Source: Setomelanomma holmii
Taxonomy: Eukaryota; Ascomycota; Dothideomycetes; Pleosporales; Phaeosphaeriaceae
Reading direction: 5' to 3'
Length of the DNA stretch: 64,000 nucleotides
Assembly: GCA_010015745.1 (NCBI GenBank)
Contig: ML978172.1
Location: 248,001 to 312,000, forward strand
Positions 22,584 to 33,951 of this stretch are shown in pieces (positions within the stretch are counted from its first letter, which is position 1; each line of letters opens with the position of its first letter). The translations under genes were made by a program, and so were the position numbers. The notes below the pieces were generated by a model. The model was not told where the DNA came from and made no database searches. It worked only from the letters and a program-made list of their open reading frames with translations.

Positions 22584-23945
22584 ATGTCAAGGGCGTGGGT
22601 ATCCTGTGTTGGACTTTTTTCATTATGTTCTTGCGTCTTCGGCCGTGTCATCCTGGATAAACAATGCTGGCACGAACAGCACTTTACCACAGTGAACACG
22701 TTCTCCAGTCACGATGAGTACGGGCAGTATGCCACATCCGTTCAACAGCCTCTCAGGGCAGAAGAGAAGGGGTATGCACCATGGTCCCACCCACCAATAT
22801 GCACCAACATATTTTCCAACCTTAACGACAAGCTATGCATATACACGTCCACCACATTCAGCAACGGCCGCGGTATATCAATCTTCACAACTCCAAGTCT
22901 CGCAGCCCAATTTGCCTCGCTTCCAGCCTTCACGGATCCGTCCGCTTTAGCCAAGCCACAGATCAACAAACCCACGCACACATGGCGCGCAACCTCTATC
23001 CCCAACAAAGGCGTCGGCATGCTCGCCACCAAGCCCCTCATCTTCAGCGACCGCATAACGTCCTACACGCCCGCATTCCTCGCGTACCTTGAATCCGAAC
23101 TTAGCACGTTCGAGCGTGAGAAATGGTGGCGCATCGCAATCGAGCAATTACCCGCTAAGATCAAAAACGATTTCCTGGGTTTGGCGTATGTATTTGGTGA
23201 TGAGAGGGTTAGAGTGCAGGATATTGTCAAGGCGAATACGTTCCAGGTCGAGGTTGGTGGGGTGAATCATCTGGCGGTGTGGCCCGAGACGAGCCGGTTG
23301 AATCATGCTTGTAATCCGAAGTATGTTTGTCATTTGGTGTGAGATGTTTGCTTTGAGATGGAAATGTGCTAATGGTGATGTAGTGCGCAATATGTTATTG
23401 ACACAGAGTTGTTGTCGCATACGGTAAGGGCTACCCGACCGATTGAAGAGGGCGAGGAGATTATCATTGCATGTACGTCTACTCAGCAGTTTGTCTACCT
23501 ACTTGCGTCAGAGCTGACCGCGATAGACACTTCACCTCTCGACTTAACACCTCAGCGCCAGCAACGCCTCCAATCCGGTTTCCACTTCACCTGTACCTGT
23601 CCACGCTGCAAATCTCCAACCACAGACACCACCCTAGGACACATCCACTCCCTCCAATCCCAACTCAACGACTGGTCTCCAACATCTATCGGCAGCCCAG
23701 CACTTGCCGAAGAGCTCTTACAATTGCACCGTGACGAGGGTCTGGAAGGTTTCATGGATGTGGCGTACGGATTTACGGCGCTCGCGTACAGTGCGGTCGG
23801 CGAGGATGAGAAGGCGGTCGAATTTGCGGAGAAAGCGGGAGAGGCGGTGTTGATGAAGGATGGGAGGTGGAGTGATAATCTAAGGATTTGGGAAGAAATG
23901 CTAGGTGACGTGAAGGGGCATTGGAGTTGGGCGCGGAGGTTGTGA
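22584..23945 (+). CDS. SET-domain protein with a hydrophobic N-terminus
   Basis: Three exons, 22584-23320, 23384-23472 and 23527-23945, with introns of 63 and 54 bases; 414 residues, and every join stays in frame. The central part is a SET methyltransferase fold split across introns: RLNHACNPNAQYV (the NHxC motif of the SAM site), EEGEEIIIAYTSPLDL (the conserved Tyr segment), and a post-SET zinc site CTCPRC. Acting on lysines of a protein substrate is the family role; the target is unknown. From the first ATG the N-terminus (WVSCVGLFSLCSCVFG) looks like a signal peptide, which is unusual for a nuclear or cytosolic enzyme. The start could lie elsewhere, but no later in-frame ATG precedes the segment at about residue 110. 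Confidence 0.8.
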
Positions 23946-24032
23946 TGGCTAGTCCGAAGCAGAGCTTACAGGACGAGACATCAGGAGCCACCTGTGTCTG
24001 TCTGCCATGACCTGAGCAAGGCTGATTCGGCT

Positions 24033-27000
24033 TCATTTTGAGGCCGGTCTTCTTGAATGAATTATAAGGCGTTTCCCAACAGCTTCGATGACATCTTTGC
24101 TGCCCTCCTCCATTGCAATATTCCGTAGCTCATCACTTTCTTCCTCAGATATCTCAAGAGGCCCATCATCGAAGATCATTCGAACTGCTTTGACGTTTGC
24201 TACTCTTACGGCTTGCCTTAGCAGCGTCATGTCGGAAGGGCGATCTCGTTGCCAGCTTGTGCCCAAAGGATTTTTTTTTTCAGAAATAATTCTATCATTG
24301 GGCCATTCTCTGATCCGCCCCAGATCGCGCACGACCACAGTGAATGCCCGGAATGACAGGCATGTCTGTGAAAGCCCATATCGAATCGGCGGAAATGTTC
24401 ACGAACGCCGCCAATGTCGTCAATATAGGCGAGTATACAAGGGGAAGCCAAACTCGTATGCTGCCATCGAGTAAGATTAGGAAAGGCTCCATTTTCTTTC
24501 AAGACTTCGAGGATTTTGAGGCTACCTTTGCAAACAATCAGTTCAGTGAGGTTGTACGTATATGAGCCGAAGACGTCGATGACGGCTCCCAATATATTTT
24601 GAGTTTCGATGACGTCGCTCGCCAGAAGGCGGGCTAGACAGTCATTATCTGTCTCGATTGCAGCCCGCCAAGCGTCCACTTCCCAGATTTTTCCGGTTCT
24701 AGGAGCATTTTCTTGAGCCAGAAGCCTTGGGAGCAGCTTTCTTATATGCGGAGCATTCCGGAAGCCGTTCGCAACGTGTTGCAAGCAATATGAATGGGCG
24801 TATTTGAGGAAAGGGTGCTCCATGGCTTGCATTGGGCCATTGCCACCATACTGGTCAGCGATGGTTTTCCCGATGTCGAAGTCGGGACGCTTCCTCAGTT
24901 TGAGCAATTTCAGCGCAAATGCCTGCGCACTTCCTTGAGTTGGCATGGTAGACCGGATGATATGAGCTGGTGCTGCACCAACCGCTACGCGTGGCACACA
25001 GAACGTGGACACATCGGTACCGACTATGCCATAGTTCAGATAAGTTACGATAATATTTGCCATTTCGCTGTGGCGATCACGCATCGTGACCCTGTCCCGG
25101 CCCTTGTCGACATAGCCCTCGACAAGAAACTGCTTTAAAGTCGGGTGAATGAATCGTAAGGTGAGCTCCTCTTCGTCCGTGATCACGAGACAGCCACATG
25201 TAGTAAGCACAGCGTAGACGTCATTGACAAGCCTCGCTGGGTCCCGTGTCGTGTCGCCTGGTATTACACTAAGAGCTTCTCGTAGTTCTTCGGTTGTCAG
25301 AGGCCGTTGCGAGGCTGTGATGAGTTGCAAGACGTGTTGCTGATATTTGGCCGCGGGTCTTTGGTGCCTCTTGAGAACCTGAAAATAGATTACCGATAGG
25401 TCTTCAGGAAGGCTCTCTAGCGCCCGTCGCATCTCGTCATCAGTGTGAAGAGCGCATATTGAGTTCAATTGCAGCGCGACCCAGAGAAACATACCCCGGG
25501 ATCCTGCAAGTAAGGCGTCTTGGATGCTTAAGATCAGGGAGGGATCACTCAGTATCAACTTGCCGGTCTACAGTCCATGAGATAATTCTTTCTCGATGAA
25601 AGCCTCGATATCTGGGCGATTGTTCGGGAGTGGGGTCGAATTCATGGCTCTGAAATCCCGCAGTATGGAATCCAGCTCGATGCTCGGATCTTGACGATAA
25701 GTCGCGCAAATAAGCACAGTGTAAAACCCCTGTAGCTGGCTGAAGAACTTAATGACCTGCTCTCGGTCCGTCACACCGCAGGCATCCAAGCCATCTAACA
25801 CCAGGAATACTCTATGATTGGGTCTGAGGGACGATCCAGAGAGCTTCAGCATATCTTCGATGTCGAGGGAGTCCGGTCCATCTTCAGGAGTATGAAGCGG
25901 GGCATGCTTGGAGCGCAGTAGCTGTCGGACGATTGAGCCAATTATTGTGCGAGTCTCAGAACTTGCTGGCATATCGTGGCGCACGAAGAAATACACCACA
26001 GACGTTGACTTCCTGTCTTTTCCCACAAACAGATTGAGGTCGTCTACTATATTTGCCAGCATTACAGACTTCCCTGACCCAAGTATCCCAAGGAAAAGCA
26101 GGGTGCAAGAGTTCAAGCTAGATCTCCAGTCGACGTAATCAGATCCCTGGAGGAAGGATGTGGTATGACCCATCTTCCGGAGTTGCTTCCACCTAGTCTC
26201 TTGATCATGAGTCGAACAACTATTGAGAACACGCAATTTGCCGGCCAGTTCTTGTTGGCGCGCGGACGACTTCGACCACTTGGCAGACGTTAAGCGGAAT
26301 CGTGAATTTTGTTCAGCTTCATCTTCGATCCACTTAGCGAGGAGAATACGCATCTCATCTTCGATCTCTCGGGCCCACTTGGAGAGGTCAGATTGCGCAT
26401 TCTTGATGGTTGCATCATTTAAGGCAGACGTAAATTATCGCACAGCTGACCTCTGTCCGAAGTGGATAATGTGCTGACAAAGTCGCACGACAACAACGAA
26501 GTACTCATTCATGTGCGCTTGTAACGATTGCGATCGGGAGTATACCAATGCTAGCTCTTGATATCGCGGACTGGATCTCCCGACCTCCATGAACACAATG
26601 GACATGTTCTCAACATACGACGAGTGCTTCGTTAGGGCCTGTGAAAAAAGTCAGCTGCAGTCCTTGCAAGTATGTTCAGAAGTTCCTGTTGTGTTGTAAT
26701 ATTGCTTGCATCTCATAGTTTTACACTCTCAAAGCTCTTCCCAGAACTCACCAGGATTGACATTCGCACAACCGACCAGACGCCACACGCAATAATGTTC
26801 TGAGATCCACCAACGACCACATTCCCGAGAGCAGCGAACTGCTGGACGCTGGCAAGGAAGCTCGTGAATCGCAGTCCAAGGCATCGATTGCCCGTTGCGA
26901 TCTTGCGATCAACTTCTGCGGTCAGTCGCATGACGTCCCCGGTATCGGGACTAGCCTTAAGAAGCTGAGCTCTCCGTTGCTGAAAATCAGTCTTCTATAC

Positions 27001-27090
27001 TATCGGAAGGCTGGCCTCGAACTGCGATATTGCTTCGGCGAGCTGTATCTCGGGTTTCAGGCTTGCGGCATTCGATAAGATCATGGCCAT
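24033..27090 (-). pseudogene. NACHT NLR-type (STAND) gene with C-terminal ankyrin-like region, multiply broken
   Basis: The minus strand reads an N-terminal helical domain of fungal NLRs (LKPEIQLAEAISQFEASLP; WSVVRMSIL; MSIVFMEVGRSSPRYQELAL), a P-loop GILGSGKS, an NACHT Walker B-like VFLVLDGLD, the winged-helix segment (QRPLTTEELREALSV) and a C-terminal region with ankyrin-like fragments. The same frame is cut by TAG at 26995-26997, TAA at 26435-26437 and TAG at 25568-25570. Each could come from CAG or CAA by one C-to-T change. A ten-base A run (T run 24271-24280 on the plus strand) then shifts the frame before the last 100 codons. An intron at about 26660-26745 (GTGAGT..CAG) still splices well. 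Such proteins act in nonself recognition and programmed cell death in fungi; this copy is almost certainly inactive. Confidence 0.8.
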
Positions 27091-27706
27091 GATCGGAAAG
27101 CCTCGATTTTTCGCTCATAGAGCACTGTTTGTTGGCGCGTTGGCAAATTATCTCGACGATCGTATGCTCGACCAGACAAGAACTGGAGTCGAAGACCGCG
27201 AGGCAACGCATTGAAGTGGTCAAGCTGAGGGCGACGTTTACGTGCATTTGCAAGGCGCAGCTGGGACGCGTTCATTGGACACCATCTCAAGCTTAGCCGT
27301 AATGGCTGGAGCTGCCCAATCAGTCGATTGAGGTCTGTGATTCTTGGTGTAGATGATGATCCCATAGTGTGGATGGATCGCAGCTTCATGGCTGGTATGT
27401 GTCTGTGGCGTAAGAGCACCGTCCAGCACTAGGCTGCCCATGTCCGTGTTGGTGCACACGTGACTTCAAGAAACAAAACCTGGCCATATCATCTTTCCTG
27501 CTACCGCACGCCATTTTCTATATTCGCTATATCAATAGTCGGATATCTTTCAGCTAGTGCCTGGAGCTGTATTGATGCAAAGTGGAGTGGCCGTAGATGA
27601 CCAAAGCACGACATGCACAGTATCTAGAGACTCAGATTGGCGAACGCATTGGCAGACGTGTCATGAACTGCATCTTTAAGTCATTAATCGTCAATGAAAC
27701 GTGTTT
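27091..27706. other. intergenic between the NLR relic and the oxygenase gene
   Basis: No gene recognised. It holds the upstream region of the NLR relic and the 3' flank of the oxygenase; some of the NLR's original first exon may lie here, but I could not join it. Confidence 0.4.
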
Positions 27707-28931
27707 CTACTCCTTGTATTTCTGATCATGAAACCCAGCCAACACCTCAACCTTCCCATCCCCTCGTTCCGCCCATCTCTTCGCCGCAATATCCGGATTC
27801 AGCTGCAACGTCTGCTTAGCCCTTACCCACTCCTCCATCGTCACAATTGTATCAAAGCGCTGCTTGACACCCGCCTTCTCGAGTACCGGCGAGTCCGTGA
27901 TAGGAAGAAGCTTCGTGTCGTTGTGCGGCCGCGCAAAGTACAGCAAGCCAGTGCGCTCATACTGTCTTTGGTCCTGCGGCGGTGCGACAACGCGGTGAAC
28001 GGAAGACTTGAGCCAGCCACCTGTGAGATGTGAGATTGTGTCTGCGAGGTTGACAGTAATGGTGCCTGGCTGCGCTGATACCCAGGTCCAGTTCCCATCT
28101 TCGCCCAGGATCTGTAGACCAGCTACAGGTTGCCGGAAGAGCAGGGTAACAGTGCCGAGATCAGTGTGACCACCAGTGGCGCCGTACTTGGCAGCCTTCC
28201 ATTCTTCCTCCGTCCGCGGATGGTAGATCATGTAACGGAAGTGGTCCTCGGACTTCTTTTCGTACGTGTGCTGCTTGACGAGATAGTCCTCGTCTGGTAA
28301 CTGGAGTACGATTGCGAAGAGGCGCAGTAATGGCAGCACGACGTTGGCATGTAACGCCTTCTGAAAAACTTCGATCTCTGGCAGATGTGCCTTTAGTAGA
28401 TCGGGCTGGTCATACTTGCCCTTGAAGTCATCAGTAAATTTGGGAATGTTGTAAATCTCGATGTTATCCTTGGTATCGGCAACCAGTGCACGGCCAGGCC
28501 GGCGCCAGCCGTTGTAGTCGGCTGCTTTGTAGTCGCATTCGTACTTCCCTTTCTCCTCTGTTGGAAGCTCAAAGAAGTGCTTTGCCAAGGTGAACTGGCG
28601 ATCCACTTCTTCTTGAGCGAGGCCAAAGTTCTTCACATAGAACTGAAGAACGTCATCATTTAGCTATGGGTGGAGTGGAACACTGAATACTCACAAATCC
28701 GACATGATGGACGGCATGCTTAAGCTGTTTGGCAAGACGTTCTTTGCCTCCCGGTCGCGCATAGTCCTCGAGGTCAAGAGTCACCAATTCCGACCACGGG
28801 AGATCCTCTTTCGTCTCGGGCGGGTGGACATATGGCTCGAGATTGGCGAAGTCGTACTGAGAAAGGTCCGGCTTAGCTCGCGACTCTGATGTCGTCGTCT
28901 GGGTGGTCGTAGTAGCCATAGCTATTGACAT
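27707..28931 (-). CDS. 2-oxoglutarate/Fe(II) oxygenase, isopenicillin N synthase-like
   Basis: Two exons, 28931-28695 and 28642-27707, with a 52-base intron; 390 residues (an ATG at 28919 would give 386). These enzymes use O2, Fe(II) and usually 2-oxoglutarate to hydroxylate or desaturate small molecules. The iron ligands are visible: HTD in ATGGHTDLGT (His238, Asp240) and His295 in SSVHRVV. Arg309, the usual cosubstrate ligand, is followed by Thr-Gly rather than the common x-Ser. The N-terminal DIOX_N region (VDRQFTLAKHFFELPTEEK) fits. It has no signal peptide. It is divergent from an MFS carrier of the pantothenate/allantoate type, so a joint role in taking up and oxidising a small acid is possible but unproven. 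Confidence 0.9.
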
Positions 28932-29027
28932 GAAGGAAGAAAATGTGAAGCGTGTCGTGCTGATAAGCACCGGCCGTTGAAGCGCTATTGGGTCCTTTCA
29001 AAACCACCAAGCGATGTTGGTCTAAGC

Positions 29028-29034
29028 TTATATA
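29028..29034 (-). promoter_or_regulatory. TATA box of the oxygenase gene
   Basis: Minus-strand TATATAA about 100 bases before the oxygenase ATG at 28931. It lies in the roughly 865-base divergent region shared with the MFS gene; the rest of that region shows no gene. Confidence 0.45.
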
Positions 29035-29795
29035 GCGTCGGATAGGTTGTCGCACTTCCAGCGTGAACCTACTGAAGGTGGGGAAGCACGTCGATCAACC
29101 CCTCAATGTCGCCATCGCGATACCGGTAGCCCTGCATTTGTCAGAAGGCATAGACAACTCACATCCGCATGGTCGGCGTGTTCAGTACTCCTCACAATAA
29201 CATGAAGTGGGTTTCGGGGATAAGAGATTAGTGGAGATACTCAGCAATGCCTCTTGGAGTTGGCTCACTTCGACAAGCCACGTCTAGTAGCGTGCTTGTC
29301 AACGGTTAGCACATGTCGCAATACATCCCGTCCATCACAACAGAAACCTCTTCACGGGTCGTGAACATCATGTGCAGGACACTCCATCTAGACTATGACT
29401 CGGCTCGTCGAATGATTGACGCGCGATTATCGCGCATGGCTCCGTCAGCTTCCTGCAGACATCTAGGGTCGCGCGGTACATGTTCCTGAAGCAGATGAAG
29501 CGTACAGCGAACACTACGCAGTCTCCAAAGAAAAACGTTTGATGGTTCGTCTCGAGACATTTGCCTCGCCCAACACCTCCACCAAGGCTCCGAAGCTGCT
29601 CCGTACCTATGAACTTGACCTCGTCGGGTGCAACCTTCCGATGATGGCAGTATCGCTGCTGATCACGCAATGGCAGCCATGAACGGGTATCGCATTGTCT
29701 TAATTAAGGGCGTGGGCGAGGCGAAGATGTTCAACGATTTCTGGTGCATCAGTCATCCTTCGTCAACTGATCTGAGATCCGGAACTTGTCTTGAG
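29035..29795. other. divergent promoter region between oxygenase and MFS genes
   Basis: The open frames here are not protein-like. The region should hold control elements for both genes; I recognised no named motif. Confidence 0.4.
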
Positions 29796-31481
29796 ATGGC
29801 CTCGAAGCACGAACCGGAAATCCAGTCCAAAGGAGTGCGAGACGTGCCCTCATCGACGGATCTCAGTCCTCAAACATCAGGGATTTCGAAGCCAAGGCAG
29901 AAGCCAGGGCTGCTGGGAAGGGCTCGCCGAAGGTTACGAAACTTCCAGCGATACGTATGGGACGACCCAGATAAGCCGAAGGAGGAGAGATGGTTCCTGC
30001 TGAAGCTAGATCTCTTTCTCCTTACTGCTTCGTGTCTCGGGTACTTCTCGAAAAATCTGGATCAGTCAAATCTCAGCAATGCTTATGTCTCCGGGGTGAG
30101 TACAGGCTCGTTCTCCTGATAATGCTATACTGACCATCGCAGATGAAAGAGTCTCTGAACATGCAGGGCAGCGAGTTGACATACGCTGGGAGCTGCTTCA
30201 CTGCTGGTTATGTTATCGGCCAGATGCCAGCAGTCATGCTGGCAACCCGAGTCCGCCCGTCGATTCTAGTCCCGTCTCTTGAAATCTTGTGGTCCATATT
30301 GACGTTCTGCACGTCTTCAGTCTCAAGCACATCGCAATTATATGCCATCCGCTTTCTGATCGGGCTCTGTGAGAGCGGATACTTCCCCGTCATGATTGTA
30401 TGTACAAAAATCAATGTTGACCCTCGAGATTCTAATACAATGACAGTACCTCATCAGCAGCTGGTACACCAAAGAAGAGCGAGGAAAGCGCGTAGGCCTG
30501 TTCTATTGCACGGCTGCCCTAGCCGGCATGTTCAGTGGATATCTCCAGGCAGGCGCGTACAGTGGGCTCGATGGCGTGTACGGCAAACAAGGTTGGCAGT
30601 GGCTCTACATCGTCTGCGGCATTATCTCCTTACCGATCGCTTTCCTGGGATACTTTTTCATACCTGACTTTCCAGAGACAACTCGTGCGTTTTACATCAC
30701 GAAGGATGAAGCCGAACGACAATGCGCACGTCTCGTTGCCGAGGGTCAGAAACCACTTGGCCACAATCCATGGAATCGCAAAAGAATCTTTGAAATCGCG
30801 AAGCAATGGCAGTTTTGGGTGCTGCCTCTCGGCTACTTCTTCGTGCAGGGCAGCTTTGTGATCTACCAACCTGTCATGGCTCTGTGGCTGAAGTCCAAGG
30901 GGCATTCTGTCTATGAGCGAAATGTGTGGCCAACTGGGCAGGTTGCAGTTGGAGTCGTCGTGCAGGTTCTCGCCGGTACACTTTCGGACTCACCGTTGCT
31001 CAAGGGCCGACGGTGGCCGACAATCATCGTTATGCAGGCAGGCAGCCTTTTCGGAACTGTCGTATTGGCTGCTTGGAATGTACCCGACAATCTGAAATTT
31101 GTCGCGTATTACTTCTCGTACTTCTGCGCTGGCGTACCTGGCCCGTACTACGCGTGGTACTCCGACCTCATCCCGCACGATCATGAGATGCGCGGCTTTG
31201 TCATCGCCGCATCGAATATGTTCAGCTATATCATGTCGATCTGGTTCACCATTGCAGTCTGGCGAACAGCGGATGGGCCGCGGTTCAAGGCTGGATTCAT
31301 CGCGGCTTCGGTGCTGGGCGTAGCGATGATAACGCTCACGTTAATCCTGCGATTGCTGCAGCGCAAGGATGAGACGCGCCGGGCGCACCAGACGGAAGTG
31401 GTGGAAGATGTCGAGGCACCTGCCGGATTGAACAGAAGGTCAGAGACGGAGATAGGAGGGAGTCTTGGAAAGAAAATGTGA
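29796..31481 (+). CDS. MFS transporter, anion:cation symporter family (pantothenate/allantoate type)
   Basis: Three exons, 29796-30095, 30143-30397 and 30447-31481, with introns of 47 and 49 bases; 529 residues. The family imports small carboxylates such as pantothenate, allantoate or nicotinate with protons across the plasma membrane. The first helix segment ends in KNLDQSNLSNAYVSGMKESL, restored by the first splice, a hallmark of Fen2/Dal5-like carriers. About twelve hydrophobic segments are visible, for example GQMPAVMLATRVRPS, FYCTAALAGMFSGYLQ and PIAFLGYFFIPDFPETTR (the last near mid-protein before the cytoplasmic loop). The C-terminal tail is hydrophilic. The first ATG (MASKHEPE) is used because it leads a typical polar N-terminus. 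It is divergent from the oxygenase. Confidence 0.92.
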
Positions 31482-32106
31482 TCTATTCGCTTCGACGTCG
31501 ATATGCAATGGATTGGTCCAGAAGGCACTGCTGACTGAAAGGAAGTTGCATGGCTGGAATCGGTTGAGCTTGGACGAATTGCCCGATTGGCCTGCGATGT
31601 CGTACACTCTGGCCCACATAAATATCGTCCTGTTATTCCTCAATATGATAACTAACGCAGTCAAATTCTAGAAGACATCGCAAAACTTTCAAGCATTTAC
31701 GCTCAATTGCAATGGACGCCTATACAATTTCCACGTATCAACGGGAACGACAACCTTTTGGCCTTATGCGACGGCTTCAGCTCCTCCGTGCCGGCAAGGG
31801 CATGGACACTGGTTATGTGAGGACTGTCTGAATGAGGGCTCTTCTTCAGACCTTGTTGTGTTCACTTTCCGTCTCAAGCATCTTCAGAATATTCTATGAA
31901 CTTGAGCACTTGCAACAGCGTCATGATGCGGAGCGTCATCCGGTCTGCATTCAAGAACGAAGTATGGCTACCTGAACCACGTTCAAGATCATTCCAAGAA
32001 ACCAACCAGGACGTCGCCTTTTGCCTGGATATGTGAGTTGCTCCCACCGTGTGACATGGCAGCCCATGAGCGCACATCATGGTATTTTAATCCCTCTCAA
32101 TTGTAG
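31482..32106. other. intergenic, possible eroded 5' part of the GH6 relic
   Basis: No protein-like frame is seen. The GH6-like remnant starts right after it, behind an acceptor-like TTGTAG at 32101-32106, so this may once have held the front of that gene. Confidence 0.35.
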
Positions 32107-32491
32107 AATCCATACATTGCCAATCCTCGCGCAAACTACACCGAAGGCTCCAACTCCTACGACGAAGCTCACTACACTGCGTCTCTCATTCCCTACCTGA
32201 CCTCTAAAGGTCTTCCTGCAGCTCATATTATTGTCGATCAAGGGCTCAAAACCAGCGCGCCATATGAGGCGGTTGGTGTACTGTGGAACTGGAATATGGC
32301 CTACGCACGACTACCAACACCAACAGGTCCGTTGTTGACGCGATTTTCTGGGCTAAGCCCGGAAGAAAAGCGATGGGCAATCTGGTCCTATCGTTAATGG
32401 AAAGCATGGGCCTGCGTCGGGGTCCTGGTTCGAAGACTTTGTAGAGCAGTTAGCTCTACTAGCAAATCCACCGATGGCAGCGACGTACTGA
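32107..32491 (+). pseudogene. remnant of a GH6 cellobiohydrolase, C-terminal part only
   Basis: A frame from 32107 reads NPYIANPRANYTEGSNSYDE and then IPYLTSKGLPAAHIIVDQG, matching the GH6 segments that end in YDExxY and FIVDxGR. Near 32300 the frame slips: the adjacent frame gives SVVDAIFWAKPG, the GH6 segment usually read as VDAIVWVKPGGE. A third frame gives GPASGSWFEDFVEQLALLANP, the usual GH6 C-terminus, ending at 32491. GH6 enzymes release cellobiose from the non-reducing ends of cellulose and are secreted. The catalytic front half and signal peptide are gone, so only a relic remains. Confidence 0.75.
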
Positions 32492-32722
32492 GGTACGAAC
32501 ATGAGCCTCTGCTCTGTCCAGGGTTGTGAGTAGCGTACAAGCAGTACCTCCAAAGAAACAGTTTAAGGCTTTGCGGGCAAACCACCGTACGGAATTAGCA
32601 AAGTCAAGAGAATATGAAAATAAGAGATGTATCGCAAACTACAGTTATAGATTCGATAAGATGTCCAGAGTCACAACTTGATAAACCCGATACTCATACT
32701 AGCTCCAAGTTCTGCACTCCGC

Positions 32723-33464
32723 TCAGATCCTCAAGCAGTAACAGTATCCGATCTGCATATTCCCACAATTTGGTCCAACGTCCGGGTTACCACTTATAAA
32801 GTCAGTGTTGTTGATCCCGTACGTCTGCGAGAAAGCCCAGCAATATCCACCCGCCTTAGCCTGATAATACTCCTTGTGCCCAGTCCCAGTGTTTGGTTGA
32901 TATGGGTCAGGGATTGGAACGGGCGGGATTCCGCCGAGGTGCGTGCAAAATTTGCAGTTTGTGATCAAGTTGTCGCACGAACCGTTGTTGATAGCAGGGT
33001 TCCATTCATAGAAGTGCTCAGGCGTGAATCCAGGAGTGTTGGTGACAATGAGGTTGCAGTAGTCCCCGCTCTTGACGGTGTAAGAAGTGTCGCATTGGGA
33101 GATATAGTTCGTAGGACAAATTGGATCAGATATAGGGGTGGGAGTTGGCGTTGGTGTGGGTGTAGGTTCAGGTGCCGGGCCTACACAGTACTTGCAGCCC
33201 GCATACAAATTGTAGCAGTTGTCGTTCATGGTGGGATTGAGCGCGAGGAATTGTGCTCCCGTGAGGTCGTTGGCAGCGCCATTGGTGTTGCAGTCGCCAT
33301 CCCAGACGATTATGCTCTTCGTGCGAGTAGCAGCGATATCAGGGCAATTCCGTTCTCGGGGTATCACAGTAGCGGACTATTGGTAGTATGATTAGGTGGA
33401 TGAAACATGCTGGATGATGGGAGCTTACAGCCAGGACAGGAACTGCGAGACCAAGAGGCTTCAT
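32723..33464 (-). CDS. secreted LysM-like Cys-rich protein
   Basis: Two exons, 33464-33429 and 33376-32723, with a 52-base intron; 229 residues. The N-terminus MKPLGLAVPVLASATV, spliced in phase, is a short hydrophobic stretch that could act as a signal peptide. Three Cys-rich modules of about 45 residues follow, each with NP...N.C..L...C.YC or a close variant (NPTMNDNCYNLYAGCKYC; NPAINNGSCDNLITNCKFC; NPDVGPNCGNMQIGYCYC). The first two are separated by a PT-repeat linker (PEPTPTPTPTPTP). The pattern resembles fungal LysM proteins, which bind chitin. The modules deviate from the canonical LysM, so I call it LysM-like. It may act outside the cell in wall remodelling or host contact. Confidence 0.8.
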
Positions 33465-33951
33465 AGTGGATCGTTGACATGACAAATCTTCAGTGTTCGC
33501 AGTGGAGACGAATTGATGCCCTCCCTAAAGTTCCTGAGATTGAACTATGCATCTTCTTTATCCTCCCTCCACTTCTACATCTGACGTTGGACCACCTTGC
33601 GAGCTCATTGCCAACCACGTATCGACTTATTCCATGACCCCGTGTCCAGTAGGGCTGCGAAAGATGGTGGTCGATCAGCAAATACGAATTCGACAACCCA
33701 TATTTCATGAGACACCTGATGACATGGGCCCACAGCTTATTCGAGCGGTACTCCTCGGTAGCAGGGTGGGCCTGGTTTTCCGGATGTGGTGTGAGACAGA
33801 AGTTATGATTGGTGCAAGCGTTTGGGTTTGACGATCCTTCACGAGAAGAAGCCGTAGTTGATGATCTCAATCCGACACTTGGATAATGGTCCTCTGGTCT
33901 GGCCCATTAACTCGACCTCTTCAACTTCGAGAATATGCTGCAACGTCGATC
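33465..33951. other. intergenic between the LysM-like gene and the Zn2Cys6 gene
   Basis: Promoter side of the LysM-like gene and 3' side of the transcription factor. No gene or motif recognised. Confidence 0.45.
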
